A stretch of DNA of 64,000 nucleotides from JAUWCL01 sp964599375 (GTDB lineage: Bacteria; Krumholzibacteriota; Krumholzibacteriia; Krumholzibacteriales; Krumholzibacteriaceae). Below the pieces are notes generated by a model, which had not been told where the DNA came from, did not search any database, and worked only from the letters and a program-made list of their open reading frames with translations. A program made the position numbers and the translations under genes. Location of the stretch: positions 7,453 to 71,452 of the forward strand of contig CAZREW010000017.1 in assembly GCA_964599375.1 (NCBI GenBank), written 5' to 3'. Positions 9,601 to 16,750 of this stretch are shown here, in pieces; the first letter of the stretch is position 1; the number at the start of each line of letters is the position of its first letter.

Positions 9601-10009
9601 GCGCAGCATGAGCGAGCTCCTCGATCAGATACTCGAGGAGGGAAGCGGGTCGCAGCCGACGCTTGGCGACCTGAGCGATCTCGGCGGGGATATGGAGGAG
9701 ATCGCCCGGCGACTCGAGAGGGGAGATCTCGACAGCGAGCTCCTCGATCGGGAGGAACGGGTGCTGAGCAGGCTTCTCGAGTCTCAGAGATCGCTGAGCC
9801 GCCGCGACTACAGCCGACGCCGCAAGAGCCGCACCGGCGATGACCTGCGCGGCGTCGACCCGGGGGATCGCTATTACGCGCCCGACGACAGGGAGGTCCT
9901 GCTCGACCGCATAAGGCGGGCGATGAGAGAGAAGGGGCCGGCCGAGTACGAGGAGCTCAACCGCCTCTACTTCAGAGCGCTTTCGGGGAAAGCGAGGGAG
10001 GTGAGATGA
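6692..10009 (+). CDS. DUF4175-like membrane protein with long coiled coil
   Basis: Protein of 1105 residues. Two N-terminal membrane segments (about 24-75) and a third near 155-172 anchor it. A region of about 200-400 looks like extracytoplasmic beta domains and contains repeated beta-rich stretches. From about 520 to 720 the sequence is highly charged and heptad-like, indicating long coiled coils rich in E, R, L and M. The C-terminal third is Gln/Gly/Ser-rich and ends in basic segments. This layout matches the DUF4175 family of large envelope proteins, whose function is unknown. It starts 5 bp after the fic stop and ends in an ATGA overlap with the TPR gene, so those products are probably made together. 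Confidence 0.75.
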   Translation: MAGSHHSDFNRRIEALGARRRRAALAGVFSTLLLPAVAAWIALCLLSLAALGGRYFPLVAFVVFWSIVGIAAVAAALRVPAAFGGAARAAAELGASSGRGSLFVSALEFARGGERLAAYSQYLVAETVRRAGEELGSVDAAPVMVSAGRPGATAAAFLLGLVALLLAVVDPGGSLSVGSFISDPLYSFRGEPVNGLAVPGRDIAAISGEDVTVAAVRLGSRRDPVSIEWSTVPGIWRTGKAEAGSAGEGEASLETFEHTFTELREDVTFRFEAGGERTAEARIVVERRPVINRVSARLDHPVYTGVPADTIETLTGSVAAPVGTKVTLAGETSRPVAAGSIRMASGGDSELAPSAQGFTGSFTVSAKDTVYITVTGENGLECEVPFRVPVVPVPDRPPVVEILAPGDGDLLPRSQRVRLVLRAWDDYGLTAITLFYMLERRGGNWREVALYPEGHPWPARIEGPYDWSLEDERIMPGDRVLYYLEVRDNNAVTGPSSSRTETRTLRVPSLSELYADSREREDAQKKEMDDILEEGRDIKERITELSEEIRAEGEMDWSRRSEAGELLEQQKRLQEKLKDAAGRLDETLESLEANRMTSAEVGEKLEQIQSLIQNIESEELRDAIEKLRSMMEEADPDQVASAMQDIEMTAEKLMESLDRTIELLQRLLDEQKVEEMMRRMEEMLAEQRELRDSTLAGGGEKTADDQDRLGDEYGEFEKDLGEFSEQTKSQQASDLEQMAEQASSSGVDSLMKSAAGDIREGQMEGAASCQSSAISKMISLYTKLGKCQMSMSSMMDEQVNEEVERAVVDLVETSKLQEDYAASLASSGGRLPVRAMIGGQLEIRDAVSAITDHLYEVARMSLRISQDAFIELGFAIASMDQAMSEIESRKTGDAARTAARVPERINVAAIRLLESTSSSGSSAGGGGQGMQKLSGGQSRIDNGMRDLIGGQGQGWTMEQRAAMERMAAEQRSMSELLDQILEEGSGSQPTLGDLSDLGGDMEEIARRLERGDLDSELLDREERVLSRLLESQRSLSRRDYSRRRKSRTGDDLRGVDPGDRYYAPDDREVLLDRIRRAMREKGPAEYEELNRLYFRALSGKAREVR

Positions 10010-11877
10010 GAAGGGCGGCGAACCTGTTTCTCCTCTTCCTTCTGGTGGCCGCCGTCCCGGCCGCGGGCCAGAAGAATGAGGACGGGTCGGTCGACGGCGC
10101 GGCCAGGGCGCTTCGCGCCGAGGCGTTGGCCGCGATGAACGCCGGGGACTACGCCGGCGCGATCGGGCCGCTGAGGGAGTTCCTCGCGAGGTACCCGGGC
10201 CACTACGCCGAGAGCACTCTGCTGGCCAACTGCTACCTGGGCGCAGGGAGGTTCGAGGAGGCGGCCGCCTTCCTCGAGGAGGCGGTGAAGAGATGGGCCG
10301 GCGACATCCAGATGATCGAGATGCTCGGGCAGGCTTATCTCGAGACGGGGCAGCCCGAGAAGGCGGTCTCGGTATGGCACTCGGTCCTGACCGGGAACGA
10401 AAGGGACGTGCCGATGTACCTGAAGGTCTCGAGGGCGGAATGGAACGCTGGGATGTACGACCAGGCGATCTCCACACTGAAGGAGGCCCGTAGGTTCGAG
10501 AAGCAATACGCGCGGCTCACCGCCGAGATAGTCCGGATGGAACAGACCAGAGGGAACTACCGGGGGGCGTTCATCGAGGCGCTTCCGGGGTTCGAGATGG
10601 AGGATATCCCCGACCTCGGGCGGGCCTCCGGCGCGATACGCTCGTTCAGGGAGGCGGGAAGCCCGCCGGAGCTGATCGCCGCCGTGGATTCGTTCGCCTC
10701 TCACGGCAAAAGGAACGCGGTCTTCTTCCAGACGCTCGGCGCGGCGCTTCGCGTCGACACCGGCGACTACAGCCGGGCGTCGGACTACCTGATCCTCGCC
10801 GGCTCGGGGAAGGTGCCGGAGCAGGATGTATACTCGCTGGTCCTTCATCTCTATTCGCTCGGTGGGAAGGCGGGAGATCCGGCGTTCGAGAGCTACCTCG
10901 AGCGGGCGTCCTCGACGTTCGTACGAAGATTCGGGGATTCACCGAGGGCGCCGAGGGTGCTGCTCGAGGCCGCCGGGCACGCCGAGCTCGCGGCGGGGCG
11001 CGGGGGGGCCGGAGAGCGCGAAAGCGCCCTGCGGGCGGTGGCCCTGGCCGACAGCACGATATCGCACAGGCGCGGGCGGCCCTACATGGAGAAGGCCCTC
11101 CTGGTAAAGGCCAGGGTGTATCTCGAGCACCTTCACGATCCCGCCGCTGCGCTAAGAGCGGTCGACGGCGGGCAGTGGCGCCACCCGGACACGGCGGCCG
11201 AGGCCGCCTCGATAAGGCTCGAGGCGCTCGTCCTTTCGGGACGGTGGGACGAGGCCATGAAGAGGTTTGAGGCGCTCTGCGCCTCTCCCGACTCATCGCT
11301 CGCCGCCTCGGGAAAGTACGGCAAGGGCATGGTACTCTTCTACCGGGGGAAGTTCGAAGAGTCGGCGAAGCTCCTCTCGGAGACTGCCGCGGAGGCGCCA
11401 TGGGGCGAGTGGGCCAACGACGCCCTGGCGACGGCCGTTCTGATAAGGCGCGCCGAGTCGGACGACCCCGCCGTCCTCGCCTCGTTCGCATCGGCGATGT
11501 CGGCCGGCGGGAGCGGCAGGTACGGCGAGGCCGCCGATTCGCTCTCCGCGGTCGCGGTGAGGTTCCCAGGCTCTCCGCTCGCGCCTGAGGCGCTCTACCA
11601 GAGCGCGCTCCTTCTCGAACGCGCGGGAAGGCACGGCGAGTCGGTCGCGGCGCTCGAGGAGGTCGCGGGGACCTGGCCGCTCAGCAGGGTCGCGCCGCGG
11701 GCGGTGGAGACGCTCGCCCGCCTCTTCGAGGAGCCCGACCCCGAGGCGTCGGCGCGCTGGTACGCCCTCTTTCTAGAGCGATACGGGGACGACCCCTGGG
11801 TGACGAGGGTGCGCAGCAGGTATATAAGGCTGAGGAAGATAATGGGAGGCGGAACGCCCGGGGAGGACGAGACATGA
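10006..11877 (+). CDS. Exported TPR-repeat protein
   Basis: Protein of 623 residues. A signal peptide (hydrophobic LFLLFLLVAAVPAAG, then QK) directs it across the inner membrane. The remainder is built of tetratricopeptide-like helical pairs, seen as repeated A-L-x(2)-G-x-Y/F-x(2)-A patterns near 45-160, 380-450 and 500-590. TPR proteins act as binding scaffolds. It overlaps the DUF4175 gene by 4 bp and the next gene by 4 bp, giving strict translational coupling in the middle of the envelope cluster. A periplasmic scaffold for the DUF4175 and amidotransferase-like partners is a reasonable inference. Confidence 0.8.
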   Translation: MRRAANLFLLFLLVAAVPAAGQKNEDGSVDGAARALRAEALAAMNAGDYAGAIGPLREFLARYPGHYAESTLLANCYLGAGRFEEAAAFLEEAVKRWAGDIQMIEMLGQAYLETGQPEKAVSVWHSVLTGNERDVPMYLKVSRAEWNAGMYDQAISTLKEARRFEKQYARLTAEIVRMEQTRGNYRGAFIEALPGFEMEDIPDLGRASGAIRSFREAGSPPELIAAVDSFASHGKRNAVFFQTLGAALRVDTGDYSRASDYLILAGSGKVPEQDVYSLVLHLYSLGGKAGDPAFESYLERASSTFVRRFGDSPRAPRVLLEAAGHAELAAGRGGAGERESALRAVALADSTISHRRGRPYMEKALLVKARVYLEHLHDPAAALRAVDGGQWRHPDTAAEAASIRLEALVLSGRWDEAMKRFEALCASPDSSLAASGKYGKGMVLFYRGKFEESAKLLSETAAEAPWGEWANDALATAVLIRRAESDDPAVLASFASAMSAGGSGRYGEAADSLSAVAVRFPGSPLAPEALYQSALLLERAGRHGESVAALEEVAGTWPLSRVAPRAVETLARLFEEPDPEASARWYALFLERYGDDPWVTRVRSRYIRLRKIMGGGTPGEDET

Positions 11878-13157
11878 GAACGATAAGGATGCTACTTCAG
11901 GCGGCGGCGGTGCTCCTTTCGATAGCCGTAGTGATCCTGGCGGCGACTTCGGACGCTTCCGCCGATTTCCTCGTCCCGATGGACCTCTCGCAGTCGAACC
12001 ATCTGAAGGCGTACGGCCTCGCCTACCACGTCCTCGAGCGCGGGGGGAACGTCCGGTGGCTGCTCAACTACCGCGGCGGCTCCTTCCTTATGCCCGAGAC
12101 GGCCGGCCTGACGCTCGAGGCGCAGGCGCTCGGGGTGAGGATGGAAAGGGTCGACGGGTCCGCGATCGCGGCGATACTGAAGGAGATAGACGGGGGGAAC
12201 ATGGATGTGGTCCTCCTCGAGAAGGCGCCCAGGATCGCGATCTACGCGCCGCCGAACAAGCAGCCGTGGGACGACGCCGTGATGATGGCCCTCGAGTACG
12301 CCGGCATCCCTTACAAGATCGTCTACGACCGCGAGGTCCTCGCCGGGGAGCTCCAGCTCTACGACTGGCTCCACCTCCACCACGAGGATTTCACCGGCCA
12401 GTACGGGAAGTTCTACCGAGGCTACCAGACCGCCGAGTGGTACATAAGGCAGCAGATCCTCTTCGAGGAGATCGCGAAGTCGCTCGGGTACGACAAGGTC
12501 TCCGACGAGAAGAAGGCGGTCGCGGAGATGATCCGCGAGTACGTGCGCGCGGGGGGGTTCCTGTTCGCGATGTGCTCGGCCTGCGACACGGTCGACCTCG
12601 CCCTGGCCGCCCACGGGATAGACATCGTGCCGCGGCAGTTCGACCACGACGGGACGACGCCTCTCTGCCAGGAAAAACTCGATTACTCGAGATGCTTCGC
12701 GTTCGAGGGGTTCACGCTCGAGATGAACCCGATGGTGTACGAGTTCTCCGATATAGACATGACGATGGAGGCGGCCGCGCGCGGCGAGGGGAACGACTGG
12801 TTCACCCTCTTCGAGTTCTCCGCGAAGCACGACCCGGTGCCGACGATGCTCGTCCAGGACCATGTCCCGGTCATAAAGGGGTTCATGGGGCAGACGACCT
12901 CGTTCCGCAAGTCGCTGCTGAAAAAGAAGGTCCTTGTGCTCGGCGAGGTGAAGGGATCGGACGAGGCGCGCTACATACACGGGAACTTCGGCAAGGGGAC
13001 ATTCACGTTCTTCGGCGGCCACGACCCCGAGGACTACCAGCACTTCGTCGGCGACCCCCCGACCGACCTCGACCTCTACCCGAACTCGCCGGGATACAGG
13101 CTGATACTGAACAACATCCTCTTCCCAGCGGCGAGAAAGAAGGAGCAGAAGACCTGA
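11874..13157 (+). CDS. Secreted glutamine-amidotransferase-like protein (often labelled asparagine synthetase B)
   Basis: Protein of 427 residues with a signal peptide (1 to about 31, ending SDASA). The mature protein matches a family in FCB-type bacteria that databases tend to call asparagine synthetase B, although it has neither the AsnB amidotransferase nor the synthetase domain. It looks like a class I glutamine-amidotransferase fold: a first strand at RIAIYAPP (about 122) and an elbow-like GGFLFAMCSACD near 224-235 whose Cys residues could act as nucleophile. The enzymatic activity is unknown. It overlaps the TPR gene by 4 bp and the following gene by 1 bp, so it belongs to the same operon. 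Confidence 0.7.
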   Translation: MRTIRMLLQAAAVLLSIAVVILAATSDASADFLVPMDLSQSNHLKAYGLAYHVLERGGNVRWLLNYRGGSFLMPETAGLTLEAQALGVRMERVDGSAIAAILKEIDGGNMDVVLLEKAPRIAIYAPPNKQPWDDAVMMALEYAGIPYKIVYDREVLAGELQLYDWLHLHHEDFTGQYGKFYRGYQTAEWYIRQQILFEEIAKSLGYDKVSDEKKAVAEMIREYVRAGGFLFAMCSACDTVDLALAAHGIDIVPRQFDHDGTTPLCQEKLDYSRCFAFEGFTLEMNPMVYEFSDIDMTMEAAARGEGNDWFTLFEFSAKHDPVPTMLVQDHVPVIKGFMGQTTSFRKSLLKKKVLVLGEVKGSDEARYIHGNFGKGTFTFFGGHDPEDYQHFVGDPPTDLDLYPNSPGYRLILNNILFPAARKKEQKT

Positions 13158-14245
13158 TGGGATCCCTGCCTGTCAAAGCAGTCCCCGCCGACGCGAGGGA
13201 GATATTCGCGCTGATCGTCTCCTGCCGTGACGCCATGCGGGGGTCGGGGATGGAGCAATGGCCCGATTTCTACCCCGACCTCGATACCGTCAGGGACGAC
13301 ATATCGCGGGGGGCCCTGTGGATATACCGCGACGGTGGCCCGATCGTCGCCGCCATGACGGTCGACGACATCCAGCCCGGGCCGTACGACGGGATCGAAT
13401 GGAAGTACGGCGGGCTGTACATCTGCGTCCACCGCCTCGCCGTCGACCCGGCAAGTCAGAGGGAGGGGATAGCGGGCCGGATGATGGCGTTCGCCGAGGA
13501 GGAGGCTCTCCGCAGGGGGCGCAGATCGGTCCGGCTCGACACTTACGGGCTCAACACTGCGGCGGTGAGGTTCTACGAGGGTCTCGGTTACAGGCGAAGG
13601 GGGACCATACACCTCCCCAAGAAGGAGGGAGAGTACATCTGCTTCGAGAAGAGCCTTGCGCCCTTCCCTCCGGACCGGTTCCGCGCGCTCGTCTCGGGAA
13701 GCAGGAGCGTCCGCAGGTTCAGGGAGGACGTCCCGGTCAGCAGAGAGATGCTCGAGGAGCTCGCCGGGCTGGCAAGGCTCGCCCCGTCGGGGGGGAACAA
13801 GCAGCCGCTAAAATTCATGCTCTCGTCGGGGGAGCCACGAAACGGGATGATATTCCCCCACCTGCGCTGGGCGGGGTACATGCAGGACTGGGACGGTCCC
13901 GCCGAGGGGGAGAGGCCTGCGGCCTACATCGTCATCCTCGGAGATACGGAGATCACCGAGAGCTTCGGCACCGATCACGGCATATCGGCGCAGACGATCA
14001 TGCTCGGCGCCGCCTCGATGGGGCTCGCCGGGTGCATAGTCGGGTCGGTGGACCGCAAGGGGCTGCGCGTGGTCCTAGGAATACCGGTCAGTTACGAGAT
14101 ACTCTACGTCCTCGCGCTCGGGTACCCGGCAGAAGAGGTCGTCATCGAGGAAGTCAGGGAAGGCGACATCAGGTACTGGCGCTCCGGGGACGGGGTACAT
14201 CACGTGCCGAAACGGTCCCTCAACGAGATCCTGTTCGAACCGTAA
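13157..14245 (+). CDS. GNAT acetyltransferase fused to nitroreductase-family domain
   Basis: Protein of 362 residues starting at ATG 13157, inside the TGATG overlap with the upstream stop. Residues 1 to about 168 form a GNAT N-acetyltransferase: LYICVHRLAVDP is strand 4, and the acetyl-CoA loop is in SQREGIAGRMM near 97-107. AAVRFYEGLGYRRRG is the classic end of the fold. Residues from about 178 to 362 form a nitroreductase-like FMN domain: SRSVRRF opening, LARLAPSGGNKQPLKF, GISAQTIMLGAASMGLAGC, and ALGYPAEE. The joined domains are continuous in one frame without a stop. The substrate of either half is unknown; a two-step modification of one metabolite is possible. Confidence 0.82.
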   Translation: MGSLPVKAVPADAREIFALIVSCRDAMRGSGMEQWPDFYPDLDTVRDDISRGALWIYRDGGPIVAAMTVDDIQPGPYDGIEWKYGGLYICVHRLAVDPASQREGIAGRMMAFAEEEALRRGRRSVRLDTYGLNTAAVRFYEGLGYRRRGTIHLPKKEGEYICFEKSLAPFPPDRFRALVSGSRSVRRFREDVPVSREMLEELAGLARLAPSGGNKQPLKFMLSSGEPRNGMIFPHLRWAGYMQDWDGPAEGERPAAYIVILGDTEITESFGTDHGISAQTIMLGAASMGLAGCIVGSVDRKGLRVVLGIPVSYEILYVLALGYPAEEVVIEEVREGDIRYWRSGDGVHHVPKRSLNEILFEP

Positions 14246-14247
14246 GA

Positions 14248-14712
14248 TTATTTAGCGCGCCCCAGGATCTGCTCGACCTGCTTTTCCATAGCCTCGTAGT
14301 GCGAGCCCTTCCAGTACACCCTGCCGCACCAGACGCACTCGCGAAACTCCTTGAATTCCCTGGCGATACGCGGAGGCACCCTCGGCTCGGCCTCTTGCGG
14401 CGATATCTCGCGCAGGGGCTTGTTGCACTCGAGGCAGATCGTGAAGGGCTCGAGCTCCGGCGTCTCGCCGATCGCGATGAAGAGCTCTGCGATCATCTCC
14501 GCGGCGCCAGAGAGGCGCAGAACGATGGGGGGCCTGCCGCGCCTGTCGAGCGGCCGGGTGGCGGTGGTCACGGCGGTGCGGCCGTCCGCTTCTGCGTCGG
14601 CGAGGAAGTACGGGCTCCTGCCCGGGGCCACGAGCTCGCAGTCCAGCCCCAGCATCCGCATCTTCCTGCAGAGCCTGCCGAGCATACCGTCGAGCAGGAA
14701 ACGTCTTTTCAT
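14248..14712 (-). CDS. Mut7-C RNase domain protein with zinc ribbon
   Basis: Protein of 154 residues. The N-terminal part (RFLLDGMLGRLCRKMRMLG) is the typical opening of Mut7-C domains, a PIN-like RNase fold. The C-terminal part carries two cysteine pairs, CLEC near 92-95 and CVWC near 125-128, forming a zinc ribbon before the closing W-K-G-S-H-Y segment. Members of this family are small predicted RNases of uncertain target. Its stop lies 2 bp from the stop of the convergent GNAT-nitroreductase gene. Downstream in its own direction there is no coupled gene, so it is probably monocistronic. Confidence 0.82.
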   Translation of the reverse strand: MKRRFLLDGMLGRLCRKMRMLGLDCELVAPGRSPYFLADAEADGRTAVTTATRPLDRRGRPPIVLRLSGAAEMIAELFIAIGETPELEPFTICLECNKPLREISPQEAEPRVPPRIAREFKEFRECVWCGRVYWKGSHYEAMEKQVEQILGRAK

Positions 14713-14759
14713 GGCAGCCGGGCCCCGTCCCGGGGGTGTGGAAAAGAGTTCAATTTTCC

Positions 14760-14787
14760 TTGACAGCCTAGCAGAAACTCTTAAAGA
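14760..14787 (+). promoter_or_regulatory. Possible promoter of the small zinc-ribbon gene
   Basis: TTGACA at 14760-14765 is a perfect -35 element. The best -10 match is TAAAGA at 14782-14787 with a 16-bp spacer, which is weak. It lies about 90 bp before the 66-residue protein gene and just upstream of the divergent Mut7-C start. Confidence 0.35.
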
Positions 14788-14874
14788 TGAGTAGCCACAA
14801 AGGTAGGGATGTCGTGTTACGGTGGTGATTAAGACGGAGATGGAGGTGAGAGGTCCGGTTGGAGGGGATGCCGG

Positions 14875-15075
14875 ATGGGGAACATGCCGGAAGAATTTAC
14901 AGGATGTCTCAAGTGTAACAAGGGTGTTTTGCTGCCCCTCTCTGATTACGGAAGGGACGGCGCGCCGATCCGCTACAAGGCCTGGGTCTGCAACAATCCC
15001 GATTGCGGGTTCAATATCAGGATAGACAACGGGGAGATCAGCATCGGCAAGGACCTGGGCTATTCATCGAAATGA
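14875..15075 (+). CDS. Small zinc-ribbon hypothetical protein
   Basis: Protein of 66 residues. The start at ATG 14875 is supported by GGAGGGG at about 14861, 8-9 bases upstream. Two cysteine pairs, CLKC (11-14) and CNNPDC (39-44), could bind one zinc ion in a ribbon. The stretch between them contains YKAWVCNN and the C-terminus is short and polar. No family name is recognised. A clear rho-independent terminator follows, which supports this as a real single-gene transcript. Confidence 0.65.
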   Translation: MGNMPEEFTGCLKCNKGVLLPLSDYGRDGAPIRYKAWVCNNPDCGFNIRIDNGEISIGKDLGYSSK

Positions 15076-15102
15076 CCCCGGACTGACAGATCAACGGCAA
15101 AT

Positions 15103-15136
15103 GAGGGAGGACACGGGTCCTCCCTCTTCTTTTATA
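15103..15136 (+). terminator. Rho-independent terminator
   Basis: A perfect 10-bp stem (GAGGGAGGAC at 15103-15112 with GTCCTCCCTC at 15117-15126) closes on an ACGG loop and is followed by TTCTTTTATA. It ends the small zinc-ribbon gene and lies between two convergent genes. Confidence 0.85.
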
Positions 15137-15153
15137 TCCCTTTTGCGCGCATT

Positions 15154-15999
15154 TTATGCCCCGTCCGTGTCCGCGTGGCGGGCGGTGTGCCTCGTGAAAA
15201 GGACCAGCGCGACGGCCAGGGCGGCAACCGAACCGGCGAGCCAGCCGGTATCCGGAGGCGACCACTCGAAGCTCCTTATCGTCTCCTCGCTTATGCCGCT
15301 GAGCCTGTAGAGGGAGAAAAGGTTGAAGATCGAGTGTATGATCACCGCGTAGGTCAGCACCCCGGTCCTGTAGAAGACATACGCGAGGACTATGCCGAGG
15401 GCGGTCACGCCGGGGATGAGGTAGAGGACCCCGTGTGAGGCGGCGAAGACGAGACCGGAAAGGAGGATGGCCGGGGCGGCGGTCATGTTCCTGTGGAAGA
15501 CGCTCTGGACCGTACCGCGGTAGAGGAGCTCCTCTCCGAGAGGGCCTATCAGGCCGAGCCCGAGCGCCATCCCGGCGAAGTGCCACGCCCCTTTGGGCTT
15601 GAACGCGAGCAGGATTTCGATATAATCGGAATCCACCGGGCGCCCCCGCCTGAACAGCCACGAGAGAGCGTCGACGGGGTAGATGGCGGCAGCCGCTATG
15701 AGGATGACCAGGGCCGCCGTCACGGCCTCGGGGCGGTGCAGCCTGAACTCACCGGTGAAGCTGAGGTTATACCGTTTAGTGATGATCACGAGGGGAAGGA
15801 TATAGCCGAATATCGACGGCAGTATCACCGACAGTACGACATTTCCGTTCAGGTAGAGGATCCCTACGAGGGACGACGCCATCAGGAAGCACGCGAATGC
15901 GTAGATCAGCAGGAACCAGTTGTTCATCCTGCCGAAGAGGCCCGGCTCCTGCAGCGGCTCCTGCCCGTCCTGGTCATCATATTCATCTTCATCTGTCAC
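15154..15999 (-). CDS. CPBP-family intramembrane metalloprotease
   Basis: Protein of 281 residues, start GTG at 15999. The N-terminal ~25 residues are very acidic, then about eight hydrophobic segments follow. The CPBP (Abi/CAAX protease-like) motifs are present: EELLYRG near 155-161, SHGVLYLIPG near 185-194 with its His, and a final H within VIIHSIFN near 220-227. These residues form the glutamate/histidine metal site inside the membrane. Family members cleave prenylated or other membrane-embedded substrates, or protect against bacteriocins; the role here is unknown. ATG at codon 25 (MNNWFLL) is an alternative start. The gene is divergent from the HAD hydrolase gene. Confidence 0.85.
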   Translation of the reverse strand: MTDEDEYDDQDGQEPLQEPGLFGRMNNWFLLIYAFACFLMASSLVGILYLNGNVVLSVILPSIFGYILPLVIITKRYNLSFTGEFRLHRPEAVTAALVILIAAAAIYPVDALSWLFRRGRPVDSDYIEILLAFKPKGAWHFAGMALGLGLIGPLGEELLYRGTVQSVFHRNMTAAPAILLSGLVFAASHGVLYLIPGVTALGIVLAYVFYRTGVLTYAVIIHSIFNLFSLYRLSGISEETIRSFEWSPPDTGWLAGSVAALAVALVLFTRHTARHADTDGA

Positions 16000-16050
16000 G
16001 GGGATTGACTATATAACCGGCCGGCCGGGCCGGCAAGCGGAAAGGGCGCG

Positions 16051-16746
16051 ATGATAAAGCTCATCATCTTCGATCTCGACAACACGCTGACCGATTTCAT
16101 GAGGATGAAGGACGAATCGATCAACGCCGCGATCTGGTCGATGATCGACGCGGGGCTCGATTTTCCCGAACAGAGGATACGCGAGGAGATATACAGGATC
16201 TACGACGAGGAGGGGATCGAGTACCAGAAGGTCTTCAACAGGCTGCTGGTGACCCTGATAGGCGAGGTCGACTACCGTATCCTCGCCGCGGGGATCGTGG
16301 GTTACAGGAAGGCCCGCGAGGCGGCGCTCGTCCTGTACCCGCACGTAAACCGGACGCTCCTGACGCTGCTGAAGAAGGGGCTCAGGCTCGCAGTGATATC
16401 AGACGCGCCGAGGCAGGAGGCGTGGATGCGCCTCTGCTACCTCGGGCTCCACCACATGTTCGACACGGTCATCGCCTTCGAGGACACCGGCGAGCGCAAG
16501 CCGAGCCCGGTCCCCTTCCGGCTCGCCCTCGAGAGGCTGGGATTAGAGCCGACTGAGGCCCTGATGGTCGGGGACTGGCCCGAGCGCGACATCGCCGGCG
16601 CCGGGGAGCTCGGGATACACACCGTCTTCGCGAGGTACGGGGACACCTTCGGGACGGGGGAATCTGGGGCGGATTACGACATAAACGACATATACGCGCT
16701 CGTCGGGATAGTCGACGAGCTGAACGGGGCACTTACGGAGGGGTGA
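16051..16746 (+). CDS. HAD-family hydrolase
   Basis: Protein of 231 residues of the haloacid dehalogenase superfamily. Motif I FDLDNTLTD (7-15) has the nucleophile Asp and the general acid Asp. Motif II is the Ser in VISDAP near 115. Motif III is Lys in ERKPSP near 148-153, and motif IV is GDWPERDI near 172-179. An alpha-helical cap of C1 type (about 18-90) lies after motif I. Such enzymes are phosphatases for small phosphorylated metabolites; the substrate cannot be told. The next gene nnr starts 5 bp after its stop region, so they are probably cotranscribed, and a housekeeping clean-up role is plausible. Confidence 0.85.
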   Translation: MIKLIIFDLDNTLTDFMRMKDESINAAIWSMIDAGLDFPEQRIREEIYRIYDEEGIEYQKVFNRLLVTLIGEVDYRILAAGIVGYRKAREAALVLYPHVNRTLLTLLKKGLRLAVISDAPRQEAWMRLCYLGLHHMFDTVIAFEDTGERKPSPVPFRLALERLGLEPTEALMVGDWPERDIAGAGELGIHTVFARYGDTFGTGESGADYDINDIYALVGIVDELNGALTEG

Positions 16747-16750
16747 CCGG

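Noticed and set aside
8096..10477. Long minus-strand open frame opposite DUF4175
   Set aside because: Low-complexity Leu/Arg/Val-rich sequence complementary to a coiled-coil gene; no start signals and no domain.
12056..13156. Upstream extension of the GNAT-nitroreductase frame
   Set aside because: It runs through the secreted amidotransferase-like gene in another frame and is Arg/Pro-rich. The ATG at 13157 in a TGATG overlap is the credible start.
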